Source: Anaerolineae bacterium UTCFX1 | GTDB taxonomy: Bacteria > Chloroflexota > Anaerolineae > Anaerolineales > Villigracilaceae | Length of the DNA stretch: 64,000 bases | Direction of reading: 5' to 3' | Assembly (NCBI GenBank): GCA_002050275.1 | Contig: MWTB01000007.1 | Coordinates: 61,598 to 125,597 of the forward strand | Shown here: in pieces, positions 25,497 to 33,268 of the stretch | How the letters are laid out: every line of letters starts with the position of its first letter | Numbering within the stretch: position 1 is the first letter of the stretch | Position numbers and translations under genes: made by a program | Notes under the pieces: generated by a model | Databases searched by the model: none | Seen by the model: the letters and a program-made list of their open reading frames with translations, nothing else | Told to the model about the DNA's origin: nothing

Positions 25497-26053
25497 AGAT
25501 TCTCCTTTGCTATGCAACTAACTTCAACTTTCTCAATCAATTCTGCCCGTTCAAATATTTGTACATAAAAGTCCTGCCGAGATAACCCAGATTTATCACG
25601 AAGTTCGATCAATTCACTTCTTGTGATGTTTTTAGGCACTGTTGGTAATTTGAATTCCTGTAAAACAACAACGCCCGTCACGCCAGAGATTGCATCTTCG
25701 ATTCTTCTTTTATGCCCTGCAGAAAGCGGACTCGGGATACTGTCAAAACTAAACCATTCTACAGCAATCGTTTCACCTTCTTGACATCTGATCTCGCCGC
25801 CTATCGGCTTCGCACTGAATAACACGGCATGGACGGGCGACATATTACTGAGGCGGGAATAAACGCCGACCAATCTGGTTAACTCAACATCTAATCCTGT
25901 TTCTTCTTTCGTCTCACGGATTGCCGCTTGGGCAAGACTCTCACCGTCTTCCACGCCTCCGCTTGGCAAAATCCATGTTTCAAAATCTTCACGTTGGGTC
26001 AACAAGATTTTACCTTCGTGAATCACTGCTACGTTTACTGCCAGTCCTGCCAT
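25493..26053 (-). CDS. NUDIX hydrolase with C-terminal extension
   Basis: A 186-aa protein. The Nudix box GGVEDGESLAQAAIRETKEE at residues about 32-51 has all catalytic Glu residues, preceded by the LTQREDFETWILPSGG strand. A C-terminal extension of about 60 residues (TRSELIELRDKSGLSRQDFY) is helical and unassigned. It hydrolyses a nucleoside diphosphate-linked substrate, possibly a damaged nucleotide. It lies in the pyr gene run and is likely co-transcribed. Confidence 0.9.
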   Translation of the reverse strand: MAGLAVNVAVIHEGKILLTQREDFETWILPSGGVEDGESLAQAAIRETKEETGLDVELTRLVGVYSRLSNMSPVHAVLFSAKPIGGEIRCQEGETIAVEWFSFDSIPSPLSAGHKRRIEDAISGVTGVVVLQEFKLPTVPKNITRSELIELRDKSGLSRQDFYVQIFERAELIEKVEVSCIAKENL

Positions 26054-26062
26054 GCTTCCTCG

Positions 26063-26674
26063 CTATTTGTTTTGTTCCAAAAACTTCCTTGTCTCCTCAA
26101 TTTTATCCTTCTCTACTTTACCATTCTCCTCCCAATATTCCAACAACTGACCGATTGTCAACACCGCGTGCATGGAATATCCCGCCTGCGCCAGCGACTC
26201 TTTCGCTCCCGATTGACGGTCAATCAGCACGACGACATCTTTCACGATCAAGCCTGCGCCTGTCAGTTTTTCGATGGCTTCGAATTTGCTTCCGCCTGTG
26301 GTGGCGAGATCGTCAATGACGACGACCGTCTCACCCGCGTGATATTCGCCTTCGATCTCCGCTTTCGTGCCATAGGACTTGGCTTCCTTGCGCGGGTAGA
26401 TCATGGGATAGTTCCCCGCGAGGGAGATGGCGGTTGCAATCGGAATCGCCGCATAGGGTAAGCCTGCGATGCGTGAAAAGTGGAGAGTGGAAAGTAGAGG
26501 TAGATAGGCTTGGGCAATATCTGCAAGCAGTTTTGGGTAAGTGATGATGCGGCGCAGGTCAATGTAGATGGGACTCGTGAGTCCAGACTTGAGGGTGAAC
26601 TCGCCGAATTTAATACAGCCCGCTTCGAGCAAGCCGTCCGCCAAAGAATGAAGTGTTGCATTCGTATCAGTCAT
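26063..26674 (-). CDS. pyrE: orotate phosphoribosyltransferase
   Basis: A 203-aa type I phosphoribosyltransferase that joins orotate to PRPP. The PRPP loop is VVVIDDLATTGGSKFEAIE and the orotate-binding region is FTLKSGLTSPIYIDLR. Start 26674 is chosen because aaagg is 6 nt upstream; 26680 would leave no spacing. A heptad repeat array falls in the segment encoding LPLLSTLHFSRI. Confidence 0.96.
   Translation of the reverse strand: MTDTNATLHSLADGLLEAGCIKFGEFTLKSGLTSPIYIDLRRIITYPKLLADIAQAYLPLLSTLHFSRIAGLPYAAIPIATAISLAGNYPMIYPRKEAKSYGTKAEIEGEYHAGETVVVIDDLATTGGSKFEAIEKLTGAGLIVKDVVVLIDRQSGAKESLAQAGYSMHAVLTIGQLLEYWEENGKVEKDKIEETRKFLEQNK
26474..26508. repeat. 7-nt-periodic repeat array in pyrE
   Basis: gtgaaaa, gtggaga, gtggaaa, gtagagg, tagatag within pyrE. 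The array encodes a helix/loop segment next to the PRPP-binding core and keeps the frame. Confidence 0.75.
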
Positions 26675-26685
26675 GCGCATCCTTT

Positions 26686-27624
26686 CTAATAGCCGCGCTC
26701 AAAATCAACTTTGTATTTCAATTCCTCGCCGCGCAGGTAACGCAGATAGTTTTCGATGAAGATGCGAACAATGTCTTCAGGCAAACTGGGCGCGGACGTG
26801 TGGAAGGTCATCAACAGATTCGGCGTCCCCCAAAACGGATGTTCCTTCGGAAGCGGCTCTTGATCGAACACGTCCAATATCGCGCCCGCGATTCGCTTCG
26901 ACTCGAGCGCATGAATCAACGCGGATTCATCCACTGCGCCGCCGCGCCCAACGTTGATGAAGATCGCGCGCGTCGGCAAGGCATCCAGCAATGAGGCGTC
27001 CACGATGCGGCGCGTCTCAGAGGTGTTCGGCAGGACGCTGACCAGATAATCCAACTCGTCCGCGAATTCGAGCAAATCGTTTCCGTGAAAGTACGCGTCC
27101 ACATCGGGGCAATCTTCGCTGGAGCGCGTATACCCGCGCACGGTCATTCCAAAATGTTTGGCTGTCTTCGCAATGACCGCGCCGATCGAACCGACGCCGA
27201 GCAACCCGATCGTCTTTCCGCGCAACATGCCCGTTGTACTTGCGTCCCAGCGGCGTTCCTGTTGAGCGCGATAACGTTCAAAAACCCGCCGCTCGTGATT
27301 GAGTAGATACCCAAACACATACTCAGACATCAAATCGCCGAACACACCGCGCGCGTTCGTCAACACATAGTCGCGGCGCAATGACGGGTCGAGGAACTGC
27401 TCCACGCCCGCATACATGGATTGCGCCCAGCGCAGGTTTTTCATTTTCATCAAGATCGGCTGGACGAGTTTCGGTTCGCCGAGGACGATCTCACAATCCA
27501 AGCCGATTGCTTCGGCTTCAGCAGGATTCGCCGCAGTTATGATTTCAAGCTCAGGTAATTTTTTCATTTCGAGCAAATGCCGATATTCGTCGGCATATCT
27601 TGATAGGATTAAAAGTTTGGTCAT
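26686..27624 (-). CDS. D-isomer-specific 2-hydroxyacid dehydrogenase
   Basis: A 312-aa NAD(P)-dependent dehydrogenase. The dinucleotide-binding motif is GKTIGLLGVGSIGAVIAKTA, the catalytic Arg is in FINVGRGGAVDE, and the Glu/His pair region is FDQEPLPKEHPFW. The substrate is not clear. It sits between pyrF and pyrE with short gaps and is probably in the same transcript, although it has no known role in pyrimidine synthesis. Confidence 0.92.
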   Translation of the reverse strand: MTKLLILSRYADEYRHLLEMKKLPELEIITAANPAEAEAIGLDCEIVLGEPKLVQPILMKMKNLRWAQSMYAGVEQFLDPSLRRDYVLTNARGVFGDLMSEYVFGYLLNHERRVFERYRAQQERRWDASTTGMLRGKTIGLLGVGSIGAVIAKTAKHFGMTVRGYTRSSEDCPDVDAYFHGNDLLEFADELDYLVSVLPNTSETRRIVDASLLDALPTRAIFINVGRGGAVDESALIHALESKRIAGAILDVFDQEPLPKEHPFWGTPNLLMTFHTSAPSLPEDIVRIFIENYLRYLRGEELKYKVDFERGY

Positions 27625-27630
27625 TAGTTT

Positions 27631-28494
27631 TCATATTCCATTTCTAATACTCAACATCTCATCTCTTATCTCCGCCGCGGCCAACTTCGGATTTTTTGCG
27701 CGCGAGATTCCACGCGAGATGGGGATCAACATCCCTTTGCCGTCTTTTCGCAGACCAGCCTTCATCGCCGCTTCCAACTCCCCGCCCTGAGCGCCAACGC
27801 CAGGCGCGAGGAACCACAGATCAGGTGCGGCGAGGCGGACGCGTTTCAACGCCTCGACGTGAGTCGCGCCGACAACGAGTCCGATGTTGTTTTTGGTGTT
27901 CCACTTCTGAGCTAATTGCGCCACTCTGATGTGCATTGGAACGAAAGAAGAAAGAGGAAAGAGGTCGCTGTCTTTCTTCTTTCTTCTTTCTTCTTCGTCT
28001 AAAACTAAAACGTCTTGCAAGTCTTCACTACCTGCATTACTTGTTTTGCACAACAAGAACACGCCTCGCTCTGGATAATTCAAAAACGGATCAATCGAAT
28101 CTTTGCCGAGATACGGGCTCAACGTGACGCAATGCGCACCAAGCGTTTCAAACGCGGACCTTGCGTATGCCTCGGCGGTGGAGGCGATATCGCCGCGTTT
28201 GGCGTCCAGCACAACAGGGATAAGCGAACCGAGTCGTTTTGATTCTTCGTCAATCGCTTCGATAACTTGTTTGAGCGCGGTCCAACCCTCGGCGCCGAAG
28301 ACTTCGAAAAACGCGGTGTTGGGTTTGAATGCCGCAGCGTAGGGAGCGGTCGCCTTAATGAGAGTCAGGCAGAAGTCGAGGGCTGAAGCGGCGGTAGGGG
28401 ATGGCAACTCGCTGACGTGCGGATCGAGTCCCACACAGAGCAATGATGAGCAATCATCCACGCGCTTTTCCAAGAAAGTAAAAAAAGTTTCCAT
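27631..28494 (-). CDS. pyrF: orotidine 5'-phosphate decarboxylase (long type)
   Basis: A 287-aa enzyme of the type 2 PyrF group, converting OMP to UMP. FKPNTAFFEVFG and the catalytic LDAKRGDIASTAEAYA are diagnostic, and VGATHVEAL plus LAPGVGAQGG form the phosphate site. An insertion LDEEERRKKKDSDLFPLSS is encoded by an inverted pair of heptad arrays and is not a conserved part of the family. Confidence 0.95.
   Translation of the reverse strand: METFFTFLEKRVDDCSSLLCVGLDPHVSELPSPTAASALDFCLTLIKATAPYAAAFKPNTAFFEVFGAEGWTALKQVIEAIDEESKRLGSLIPVVLDAKRGDIASTAEAYARSAFETLGAHCVTLSPYLGKDSIDPFLNYPERGVFLLCKTSNAGSEDLQDVLVLDEEERRKKKDSDLFPLSSFVPMHIRVAQLAQKWNTKNNIGLVVGATHVEALKRVRLAAPDLWFLAPGVGAQGGELEAAMKAGLRKDGKGMLIPISRGISRAKNPKLAAAEIRDEMLSIRNGI
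27943..27998. repeat. inverted pair of heptad arrays in pyrF
   Basis: gaaagaa, gaaagag, gaaagag on the left and ctttctt three times plus cttcgtc on the right, separated by 8 bases. The two arms are complementary and could form a hairpin of about 20 bp within the pyrF mRNA. Confidence 0.85.
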
Positions 28495-28505
28495 GAAAAT
28501 CCTTT

Positions 28506-28578
28506 TACCGCTAAGACCGCGAAGTTCGCAAAGAAAACCCTTAAAAACCTTCGCGCTCTTAGCGTGCTTCGCGGTTAA
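28506..28578. repeat. 9-nt-periodic inverted repeat element (copy 2)
   Basis: Nonamers ccgctaaga, ccgcgaagt, tcgcaaaga, an A-rich centre, then cttcgcgct, cttagcgtg, cttcgcggt. It fills the whole gap between pyrB and pyrF. Confidence 0.8.
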
Positions 28579-28583
28579 TAAAT

Positions 28584-29561
28584 TTACGCCTTTCCAAGGA
28601 CCATCGCGAGCAGCGCCATTCTCACATATAAGCCATATTCCATCTGACGAAAGTATGCGGCGCGGGGATCGTCGTCGAAGTCCATGCTGATCTCGGTGAC
28701 GCGCGGGAGCGGGTGCATCACGATCATTTTTTGTTTCGCGCTTTTCATTATATCGGGATTAATTACGTACACGCCTTTGACCTTTTCGTAATCGTCGGCG
28801 TTTTCAAAGCGCTCTTTTTGCACGCGCGTGACGTACAGCACGTCGGTTTCGGGGAGAATTTTTTCGAGCGACGAAAATTCGCTTTGCACAATGCCTTTCG
28901 CGCCGACCTCGTCCACCACTTCTTTTGGCATCTTCAAAATATCGGGCGAGACGTAATTCAATTTCACATCAAACAACGACAACAACCGCGCCAGCGAATG
29001 GACGGTGCGTCCGTATTTCAGATCGCCGAGCATGGTAACAGTGAGACCGTCGAAATGCTCGAGTTCAGCTTTGATGGTGAACGCGTCGAGCAATGCCTGT
29101 GTGGGATGTTCGCCCGCGCCGTCGCCCGCGTTGATGAGCGGTTTCTTCATCACCTTCGCCGCGATCGCCGCGGACCCCGTTTCGGGATGACGCAGCGCGA
29201 TCACATCGGTATAACATTCGAGCGTGCGCACGGTATCGGTCAGCGTTTCGCCTTTCGTCACCGACGAATATTTCACCTCGTTGATCGGGATGACCGAGCC
29301 GCCGAGTCGTTCCATCGCGGCAGTGAACGACGACGATGTGCGCGTGGACGGTTCATAAAACAGGTTCGCCAGAATCTTTCCCTTCAACAAGTCAAACGTT
29401 CCAACGCGCTCGACCATTCCGCGCATCTCGTGCGCCACGCCGAAGATGTATTCCAAATCTTCGCGCTTGAATTGTTTGACCGACACAATATCTTTGCCAT
29501 ACCACGCGGCGTTTTTGTTTTCGCCAAACGGCAGGTAAGGGGAGGATGAATTTGTTGGCAT
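28584..29561 (-). CDS. pyrB: aspartate carbamoyltransferase catalytic subunit
   Basis: A 325-aa enzyme that condenses carbamoyl phosphate with aspartate. The carbamoyl-phosphate loop is [12 protein letters not shown], with [16 protein letters not shown] and the late [15 protein letters not shown] also diagnostic. No regulatory pyrI gene is seen nearby. The gene lies in the minus-strand pyr run, upstream of pyrF. Confidence 0.97.
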   Translation of the reverse strand: MPTNSSSPYLPFGENKNAAWYGKDIVSVKQFKREDLEYIFGVAHEMRGMVERVGTFDLLKGKILANLFYEPSTRTSSSFTAAMERLGGSVIPINEVKYSSVTKGETLTDTVRTLECYTDVIALRHPETGSAAIAAKVMKKPLINAGDGAGEHPTQALLDAFTIKAELEHFDGLTVTMLGDLKYGRTVHSLARLLSLFDVKLNYVSPDILKMPKEVVDEVGAKGIVQSEFSSLEKILPETDVLYVTRVQKERFENADDYEKVKGVYVINPDIMKSAKQKMIVMHPLPRVTEISMDFDDDPRAAYFRQMEYGLYVRMALLAMVLGKA

Positions 29562-29574
29562 GGGGCTCCTTGGG

Positions 29575-29609
29575 GATTAGAGGATTGGAGATTAGAGGTT
29601 AGAGTTGGG
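29575..29609. repeat. 7-nt-periodic repeat array between lipoprotein gene and pyrB
   Basis: gattaga, ggattgg, agattag, aggttag, agttggg in the gap upstream of pyrB. It ends just before the stop codon of the upstream lipoprotein gene. Confidence 0.75.
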
Positions 29610-29612
29610 AAT

Positions 29613-30908
29613 CTACTCTTCAAACATCCCCACCCATTCCAGCGGGGTGATTTGGGTGAGCGATGATCCATCGGGGCGCATGACCCAGGTGGAGTTGTCA
29701 TCGGCGTTGGTGAGGATGAGCCAGTCGCCGCCGCTCCACGCGCGGGGATTGAGATAGGGTTTGGCATCGTAATTAGGAGTGTAAATGCTGTTCCATTCCT
29801 TCGTTTCCAGATCGAAGACGAGCATTTCAGTTTGATAATCGTCGTTTGCAGTGCGACGTGAGGTTGTGAATAACAATTTGTTGCTATCGGGTGAAAAGAG
29901 ATGCACTTCCGCATTTTCCCACGTTTCTTTCAGCGGGTACGTTGTTTCATTTCCGTTCGAGAGATCGCGCAGGTGCAGAGTCCACGGCAGGGTGAAGTCG
30001 GCTTGGGGTTCGTCCCACGTCAAATAGGCGAGCAGGCTGAGGTCCGGAGAGACCGCCGCCGAAACACCGGCATTCATCTCCGCGGGGTTGAGAGACCAAA
30101 GCGGAGTGATCGTATCCGCGGCGACATCCGCAAGATATAACGATGCGACTTGCGTGAGAGTCATGCCGCTGTAAAACATGTGCAACGCGTAGACGAGAAT
30201 CTGTCGCGCCTCATCATAGAAGATTGGAACGATCGCGTGACCGCCCGCCTCACTCGGCAATTCGGTTCGCCAGACCTCGCGACTTTCGCCCGTCTCAAGC
30301 GAAGTGACAAAGAGCGTACGCATCATCGAATCGTTTTCGTCGGCGCGGCTCCAAACCAGACTTGAACCGTCCGCTGAAAATATTAGGGCAATGCGCGGAC
30401 TTCCATCCACATCGCGGCGCGTGTCCAGATCGGCAATCCAATGTTCCTGCGGATACGCCTGATCGAGCGTGAGCGATCCGTTGCCCGTGTCGGTGAGCGA
30501 ATAGATTTTTCCCGCGCGCGTCAAAATGAAATCAGTCATCGGCGCGTACAGCTGTTGGAAGACAAAGCCCGGACTTGCGCCGCTGGGATCAAGATAAACA
30601 AGACTCTCTTCGTTCCGCGCGATCCACTTCCCGGCGCCGTCAACCGTCGCAAGCGGAGCAACAGCAGCATCTGGCGTGACGGTCGCGCAGACCGTGCCGC
30701 ATCCGCCGGGGCAATTGCCGGGGCAGGAATACGTCTCGTTGGCGCGACAGGCGGGCGGCGTGCAGACAGCCATGGAAGTTGGTGTAGTTGGAAGCGGAAG
30801 CGGTGATAGCGTTTCTATCGCTGGCGGCGTTGGAACGAATAAACTACATGCCATGAGCGCTAGAAGCATCGGGATTGCAATCAATCGTTTCATCGTTTTG
30901 TCTTTCAT
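29613..30908 (-). CDS. lipoprotein with TolB/WD40-like repeats
   Basis: A 431-aa secreted lipoprotein. The signal peptide ends in LLALMAC, followed by a Pro/Thr linker and a Cys-rich segment (CTPPACRANETYSCPGNC, then GCGTVCAT). The rest has beta-propeller-like repeats such as IALIFSADGSSLVWSR and VHLFSPDSNKLLFTTS. Start 30908 overlaps the TGA of the upstream gene (TGATG), implying coupling. A ligand is not apparent. Presence in the pyr run may be accidental. Confidence 0.8.
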   Translation of the reverse strand: MKDKTMKRLIAIPMLLALMACSLFVPTPPAIETLSPLPLPTTPTSMAVCTPPACRANETYSCPGNCPGGCGTVCATVTPDAAVAPLATVDGAGKWIARNEESLVYLDPSGASPGFVFQQLYAPMTDFILTRAGKIYSLTDTGNGSLTLDQAYPQEHWIADLDTRRDVDGSPRIALIFSADGSSLVWSRADENDSMMRTLFVTSLETGESREVWRTELPSEAGGHAIVPIFYDEARQILVYALHMFYSGMTLTQVASLYLADVAADTITPLWSLNPAEMNAGVSAAVSPDLSLLAYLTWDEPQADFTLPWTLHLRDLSNGNETTYPLKETWENAEVHLFSPDSNKLLFTTSRRTANDDYQTEMLVFDLETKEWNSIYTPNYDAKPYLNPRAWSGGDWLILTNADDNSTWVMRPDGSSLTQITPLEWVGMFEE

Positions 30909-31243
30909 CACGCAAACAAATGATTCACCAGCGGAATGACATTGATCAACGCCTCTTCGTAGGGATGCACGCGCTTTATCACTTCAACCGCATCCTGCAC
31001 CAACTCGCGTTTGCAATTGACTTCGAGTTTGTATTCCGCCACTTCGTTGAGTTCGCCAACCTTTCCTTCAAACGGGTTCGCGCCTTCCATCGGGCGGAAT
31101 AATCCGCGCACGGGAGTCAGCGCGACGCAGTGATCGTAATTGCCGATCACGCCCACGCCGATCTCTGAGAGCGCGTCCGCGAGTTTCATCGCATGGTCTT
31201 GCGGGACAAAAATTTCGAGTTTGACGTCGGTGAAGTTTTGCAT
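30908..31243 (-). CDS. NIF3/YqfO C-terminal-like (CutA-fold) protein
   Basis: A 111-aa protein with the layout of the inserted YqfO domain of NIF3 proteins: KLEIFVPQDHAMKLADAL, GVIGNYDHCVAL, LFRPMEGANPF and HPYEEALINV. The fold is related to CutA/PII-like trimers. No reaction is established for stand-alone copies. It lies one stop-to-start gap (2 bases) downstream of the pyrC fragment and is coupled to the lipoprotein gene. Confidence 0.82.
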   Translation of the reverse strand: MQNFTDVKLEIFVPQDHAMKLADALSEIGVGVIGNYDHCVALTPVRGLFRPMEGANPFEGKVGELNEVAEYKLEVNCKRELVQDAVEVIKRVHPYEEALINVIPLVNHLFA

Positions 31244-31245
31244 GG

Positions 31246-31395
31246 CTACCTCACATTCCTTCCATAACCTTGTTCAGCCAAAATTTTCCCGTCTTCAAAA
31301 GCAGTTTTACCACGCAAAACAACTTTCCTCACGCGCCCTTTGACCTGCCAGCCCTCGAACGGAGTCCAGCCGCAGCGGGCGTCAAATTGTTGCCA
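31246..31395 (-). pseudogene. duplicated 3' end of a dihydroorotase gene
   Basis: The frame ends with QFDARCGWTPFEGWQVKGRV, then RKVVLRG, and finishes GYGRNVR. It matches the C-terminus of the intact PyrC encoded at 32029 in 35 of 42 aligned residues from CGWTPF onward. It has no start and no N-terminal part. The divergence from the intact copy means it is not a fresh target duplication; it may come from a second, related pyrC or from recombination with incoming DNA. Confidence 0.85.
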
Positions 31396-31418
31396 AAAGG
31401 CACACAATGCGCTAGAAT
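31390..31418 (+). promoter_or_regulatory. promoter of the toxin-antitoxin pair
   Basis: TTGCCA at 31390-31395, a 17-nt spacer and TAGAAT at 31413-31418. The ATG begins 7 nt after the -10 box, so the transcript would be leaderless or nearly so. The -35 box lies at the edge of the pyrC fragment. Confidence 0.75.
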
Positions 31419-31424
31419 CGCCGC

Positions 31425-31706
31425 ATGAAGTATTTCTCGTGGGACGAAGAGAAAAACGAACTCTTGAGAGAAGAAAGGCAAGTTTCATTCGAGGATGTTG
31501 TTTTCCATATCGAACAAGGTTTCCTGCTGGACGTGCTGGAGCATCCCAACCAGGAAAAGTATAAAGGACAACAGGTGTTCGTTGTGCAGATGGACGAGTA
31601 TGCCTACCTTGTGCCTTTCATCGAAGATGACCGTGAAATCTTTTTGAAAACGATCATCCCGAGTCGGAAAGCCACGAAGAAGTATTTGAAAGGAAGCAAA
31701 GAATGA
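31425..31706 (+). CDS. BrnT-like (DUF497) toxin
   Basis: A 93-aa protein. FSWDEEKNELLREERQVSFED matches the start of BrnT-type RNase toxins (W-D-x-x-K-N...F-x-D). LVPFIEDDREIFLKTIIPSR, with its Lys-Thr-Ile-Ile-x-Ser-Arg, matches the C-terminal active-site strand. The toxin would cleave RNA when free of antitoxin. It overlaps the following gene by 4 bases (ATGA). The cassette lies opposite in strand to the pyr genes. Confidence 0.82.
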   Translation: MKYFSWDEEKNELLREERQVSFEDVVFHIEQGFLLDVLEHPNQEKYKGQQVFVVQMDEYAYLVPFIEDDREIFLKTIIPSRKATKKYLKGSKE

Positions 31707-31978
31707 GCGATCTAAAACTCCAACAGGATGAACTCGAACTTCTCGCCTCGTACGAAGCCGAGGAGTGGAAGTCCGCAAAAAAACTCAGCGAGCAGAAGGA
31801 GCAGTATCGCGCCTACGCCCGCGCCACTCTCCGCAAGGACAAGCGCGTCAACATCCGCATTTCAGAGAAGGATTTGCGCGACTTGCAAAAGCGCGCCATC
31901 CGTCAGGGTATTCCCTATCAAACTTTGATCTCCAGCGTTTTGCACAAATATATCAGCGGTACATTGATAGAGAAATAA
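31703..31978 (+). CDS. CopG/BrnA-like antitoxin
   Basis: A 91-aa protein with an acidic N-terminal half and a C-terminal ribbon-helix-helix-like segment: DKRVNIRISEKDLRDLQKRA followed by IRQGIPYQTLISSVLHKYIS. This is the usual arrangement of antitoxins paired with this toxin type, binding both toxin and promoter. It is coupled to the toxin gene and followed by a clear terminator. Confidence 0.85.
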   Translation: MSDLKLQQDELELLASYEAEEWKSAKKLSEQKEQYRAYARATLRKDKRVNIRISEKDLRDLQKRAIRQGIPYQTLISSVLHKYISGTLIEK

Positions 31979-31998
31979 GCACAACGCCTAAAGTTTTC

Positions 31999-32030
31999 AA
32001 CCTGCTCCTAACACGGGCAGGTTTTGTTTT
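31999..32030 (+). terminator. intrinsic terminator of the toxin-antitoxin pair
   Basis: Stem aacctgctc/gggcaggtt (9 bp with one G-U pair), 7-nt loop, then ttgtttt. Its T run abuts the pyrC stop codon. Confidence 0.85.
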
Positions 32031-33099
32031 AAGCGCGGATATTCCTTCCATATCCTTTTTCAGCCAATACCTTTCCGTCATCAAAAGCGACTTGTCCGCG
32101 CAGGACGACTCGCCTCACGCGCCCTTTGACCTGCCACCCCTCGAACGGAGTCCAGCCACAGCGTGTGAATTGATTCTCCGCTTTGATCTCGTATTTGGAA
32201 TCTTCGTCCACTTCGATCCATGTTTCGGATTGTTCGGGGAGGTGGAATATCTTGCGTGGGTTGATAACAGATTTTTGAATCAAATCGTCTATGGTCAAGC
32301 GTCCATCGTCCACTGCGGTCAACAACAACGGCAACAAAGTTTCCAATCCAGGAAATCCAGGCGGAGGATTTTCGGAATCTTTTTCTTTGAGGGTGTGAGG
32401 GGCGTGGTCGGTGGCGAAGCAGTTAATCACGTCCATGTTTTGCCAGAGGGCGTCCACGTCTTCTTGCGTGGCGAGGCGGGGGCGAACTTCTTTTCTTCCA
32501 GGTGTTAGACCTGACAGGTTTCCAAAACCTGTCAGGTCTTTTGTTAGGAATAGATGATGAGGACAAACCTCGCACGTCACTTTGATTCCTTTTTCTTTCG
32601 CGGCTTTGATGAGGAGGATCTCTTCTTTCAATGAAACATGCGCGATGTGAACGGGACGGTCGTAGATGGCGGCGAAGAGAATCCCTGCCGCCATAGTTCG
32701 GGATTCGGAATGAAGAACGATCGGCGCGGACTTGGGGAAGTTGATGAAGTGCGGCATCCATAGGGTCATGTCGTCGAGGCGGAGTTCGCCGAAGGTAGAG
32801 TCGAGGTACATTTTCAAGCCTGCGGCTTTGTTGGCAAGGGCGGAAACTTTCACGGCGTTATCGGGTCCCGCGCCGAGGAATTGCCCATAGTCGCAACGTG
32901 CTTTTTGTTTGGCGGCATCGAGCGCGAGATTCAAAGTCGCTTCATCGAAGATCGGCGGCTGAGTATTGGGCATGGCGAGGATGGTCGTCACGCCGCCCGC
33001 CAGCGCAGACTGGGTTACAGTGTCCCAATCTTCTTTATATGTTTGCCCGGGTTCGCGCACATGGACGTGAGGGTCAATGAGACCGGGGAGTTTGAGCAT
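32029..33099 (-). CDS. pyrC: dihydroorotase
   Basis: A 356-aa zinc amidohydrolase interconverting carbamoyl-aspartate and dihydroorotate. Metal ligands are in DPHVHVREPGQTYKED, CEVCPHHLFLT and FATDHAPHT. Start 33099 (MLKLPGLIDPHVH) is chosen over the TTG at 33120 because it fits the family; its ribosome site is ttggaa from the adjoining repeat array. A palindromic repeat encodes an extra TGFGNLSGLTPG loop. It is the first enzyme gene after the leader/attenuator. Confidence 0.95.
   Translation of the reverse strand: MLKLPGLIDPHVHVREPGQTYKEDWDTVTQSALAGGVTTILAMPNTQPPIFDEATLNLALDAAKQKARCDYGQFLGAGPDNAVKVSALANKAAGLKMYLDSTFGELRLDDMTLWMPHFINFPKSAPIVLHSESRTMAAGILFAAIYDRPVHIAHVSLKEEILLIKAAKEKGIKVTCEVCPHHLFLTKDLTGFGNLSGLTPGRKEVRPRLATQEDVDALWQNMDVINCFATDHAPHTLKEKDSENPPPGFPGLETLLPLLLTAVDDGRLTIDDLIQKSVINPRKIFHLPEQSETWIEVDEDSKYEIKAENQFTRCGWTPFEGWQVKGRVRRVVLRGQVAFDDGKVLAEKGYGRNIRA
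32507..32539. repeat. palindromic element embedded in pyrC
   Basis: Perfect inverted repeat agacctgacaggttt / aaacctgtcaggtct with a CCA loop. It is read in frame as a loop just after the PHHLFLTK zinc-site segment. Confidence 0.88.
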
Positions 33100-33106
33100 A
33101 TGATAT

Positions 33107-33141
33107 GTTCCAAGTTCCAAGTTTCAGGTATCAGGTGTCAA
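33107..33141. repeat. 7-nt-periodic repeat array ahead of pyrC
   Basis: gttccaa, gttccaa, gtttcag, gtatcag, gtgtcaa immediately upstream of the pyrC start. On the minus strand the units read ttggaac and provide the only purine-rich stretch near the ATG. Confidence 0.78.
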
Positions 33142-33147
33142 GTTGCG

Positions 33148-33268
33148 CTTCGACCCTTCGACACGCTCAGGGCGGCGCTTCGCTCTTTGCTAAATCATTT
33201 TCGTCCTGAGCGGAGTGAGGAGCGTTGATTGCGACGAACGCAGACGAAGGACGCTCCGCTCAGCACGG
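33148..33268. repeat. compound palindromic element in the pyr leader
   Basis: cgacccttcgacacgctcag with gcgcttcgctc, then gtcctgagcggagtgagg and cgctccgctcagc, forming two nested inverted repeats. Same general family as the element at 6024. It separates the leader ORF/terminator from pyrC and overlaps the 3' half of the leader ORF. Confidence 0.75.

Noticed and set aside
27943..27998. CRISPR-like or microsatellite array
   Set aside because: Period is 7 bases, there are no spacers and the sequence is part of the pyrF frame.
28713..29549. Long plus-strand open frame (278 codons) opposite pyrB
   Set aside because: It is antisense to a clear pyrB gene, has the biased composition of a shadow frame and no ribosome site or family motif.
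33148..33268. Insertion-sequence remnant upstream of pyrC
   Set aside because: Only nested short palindromes are seen; no transposase fragment and no terminal repeats with target duplication.
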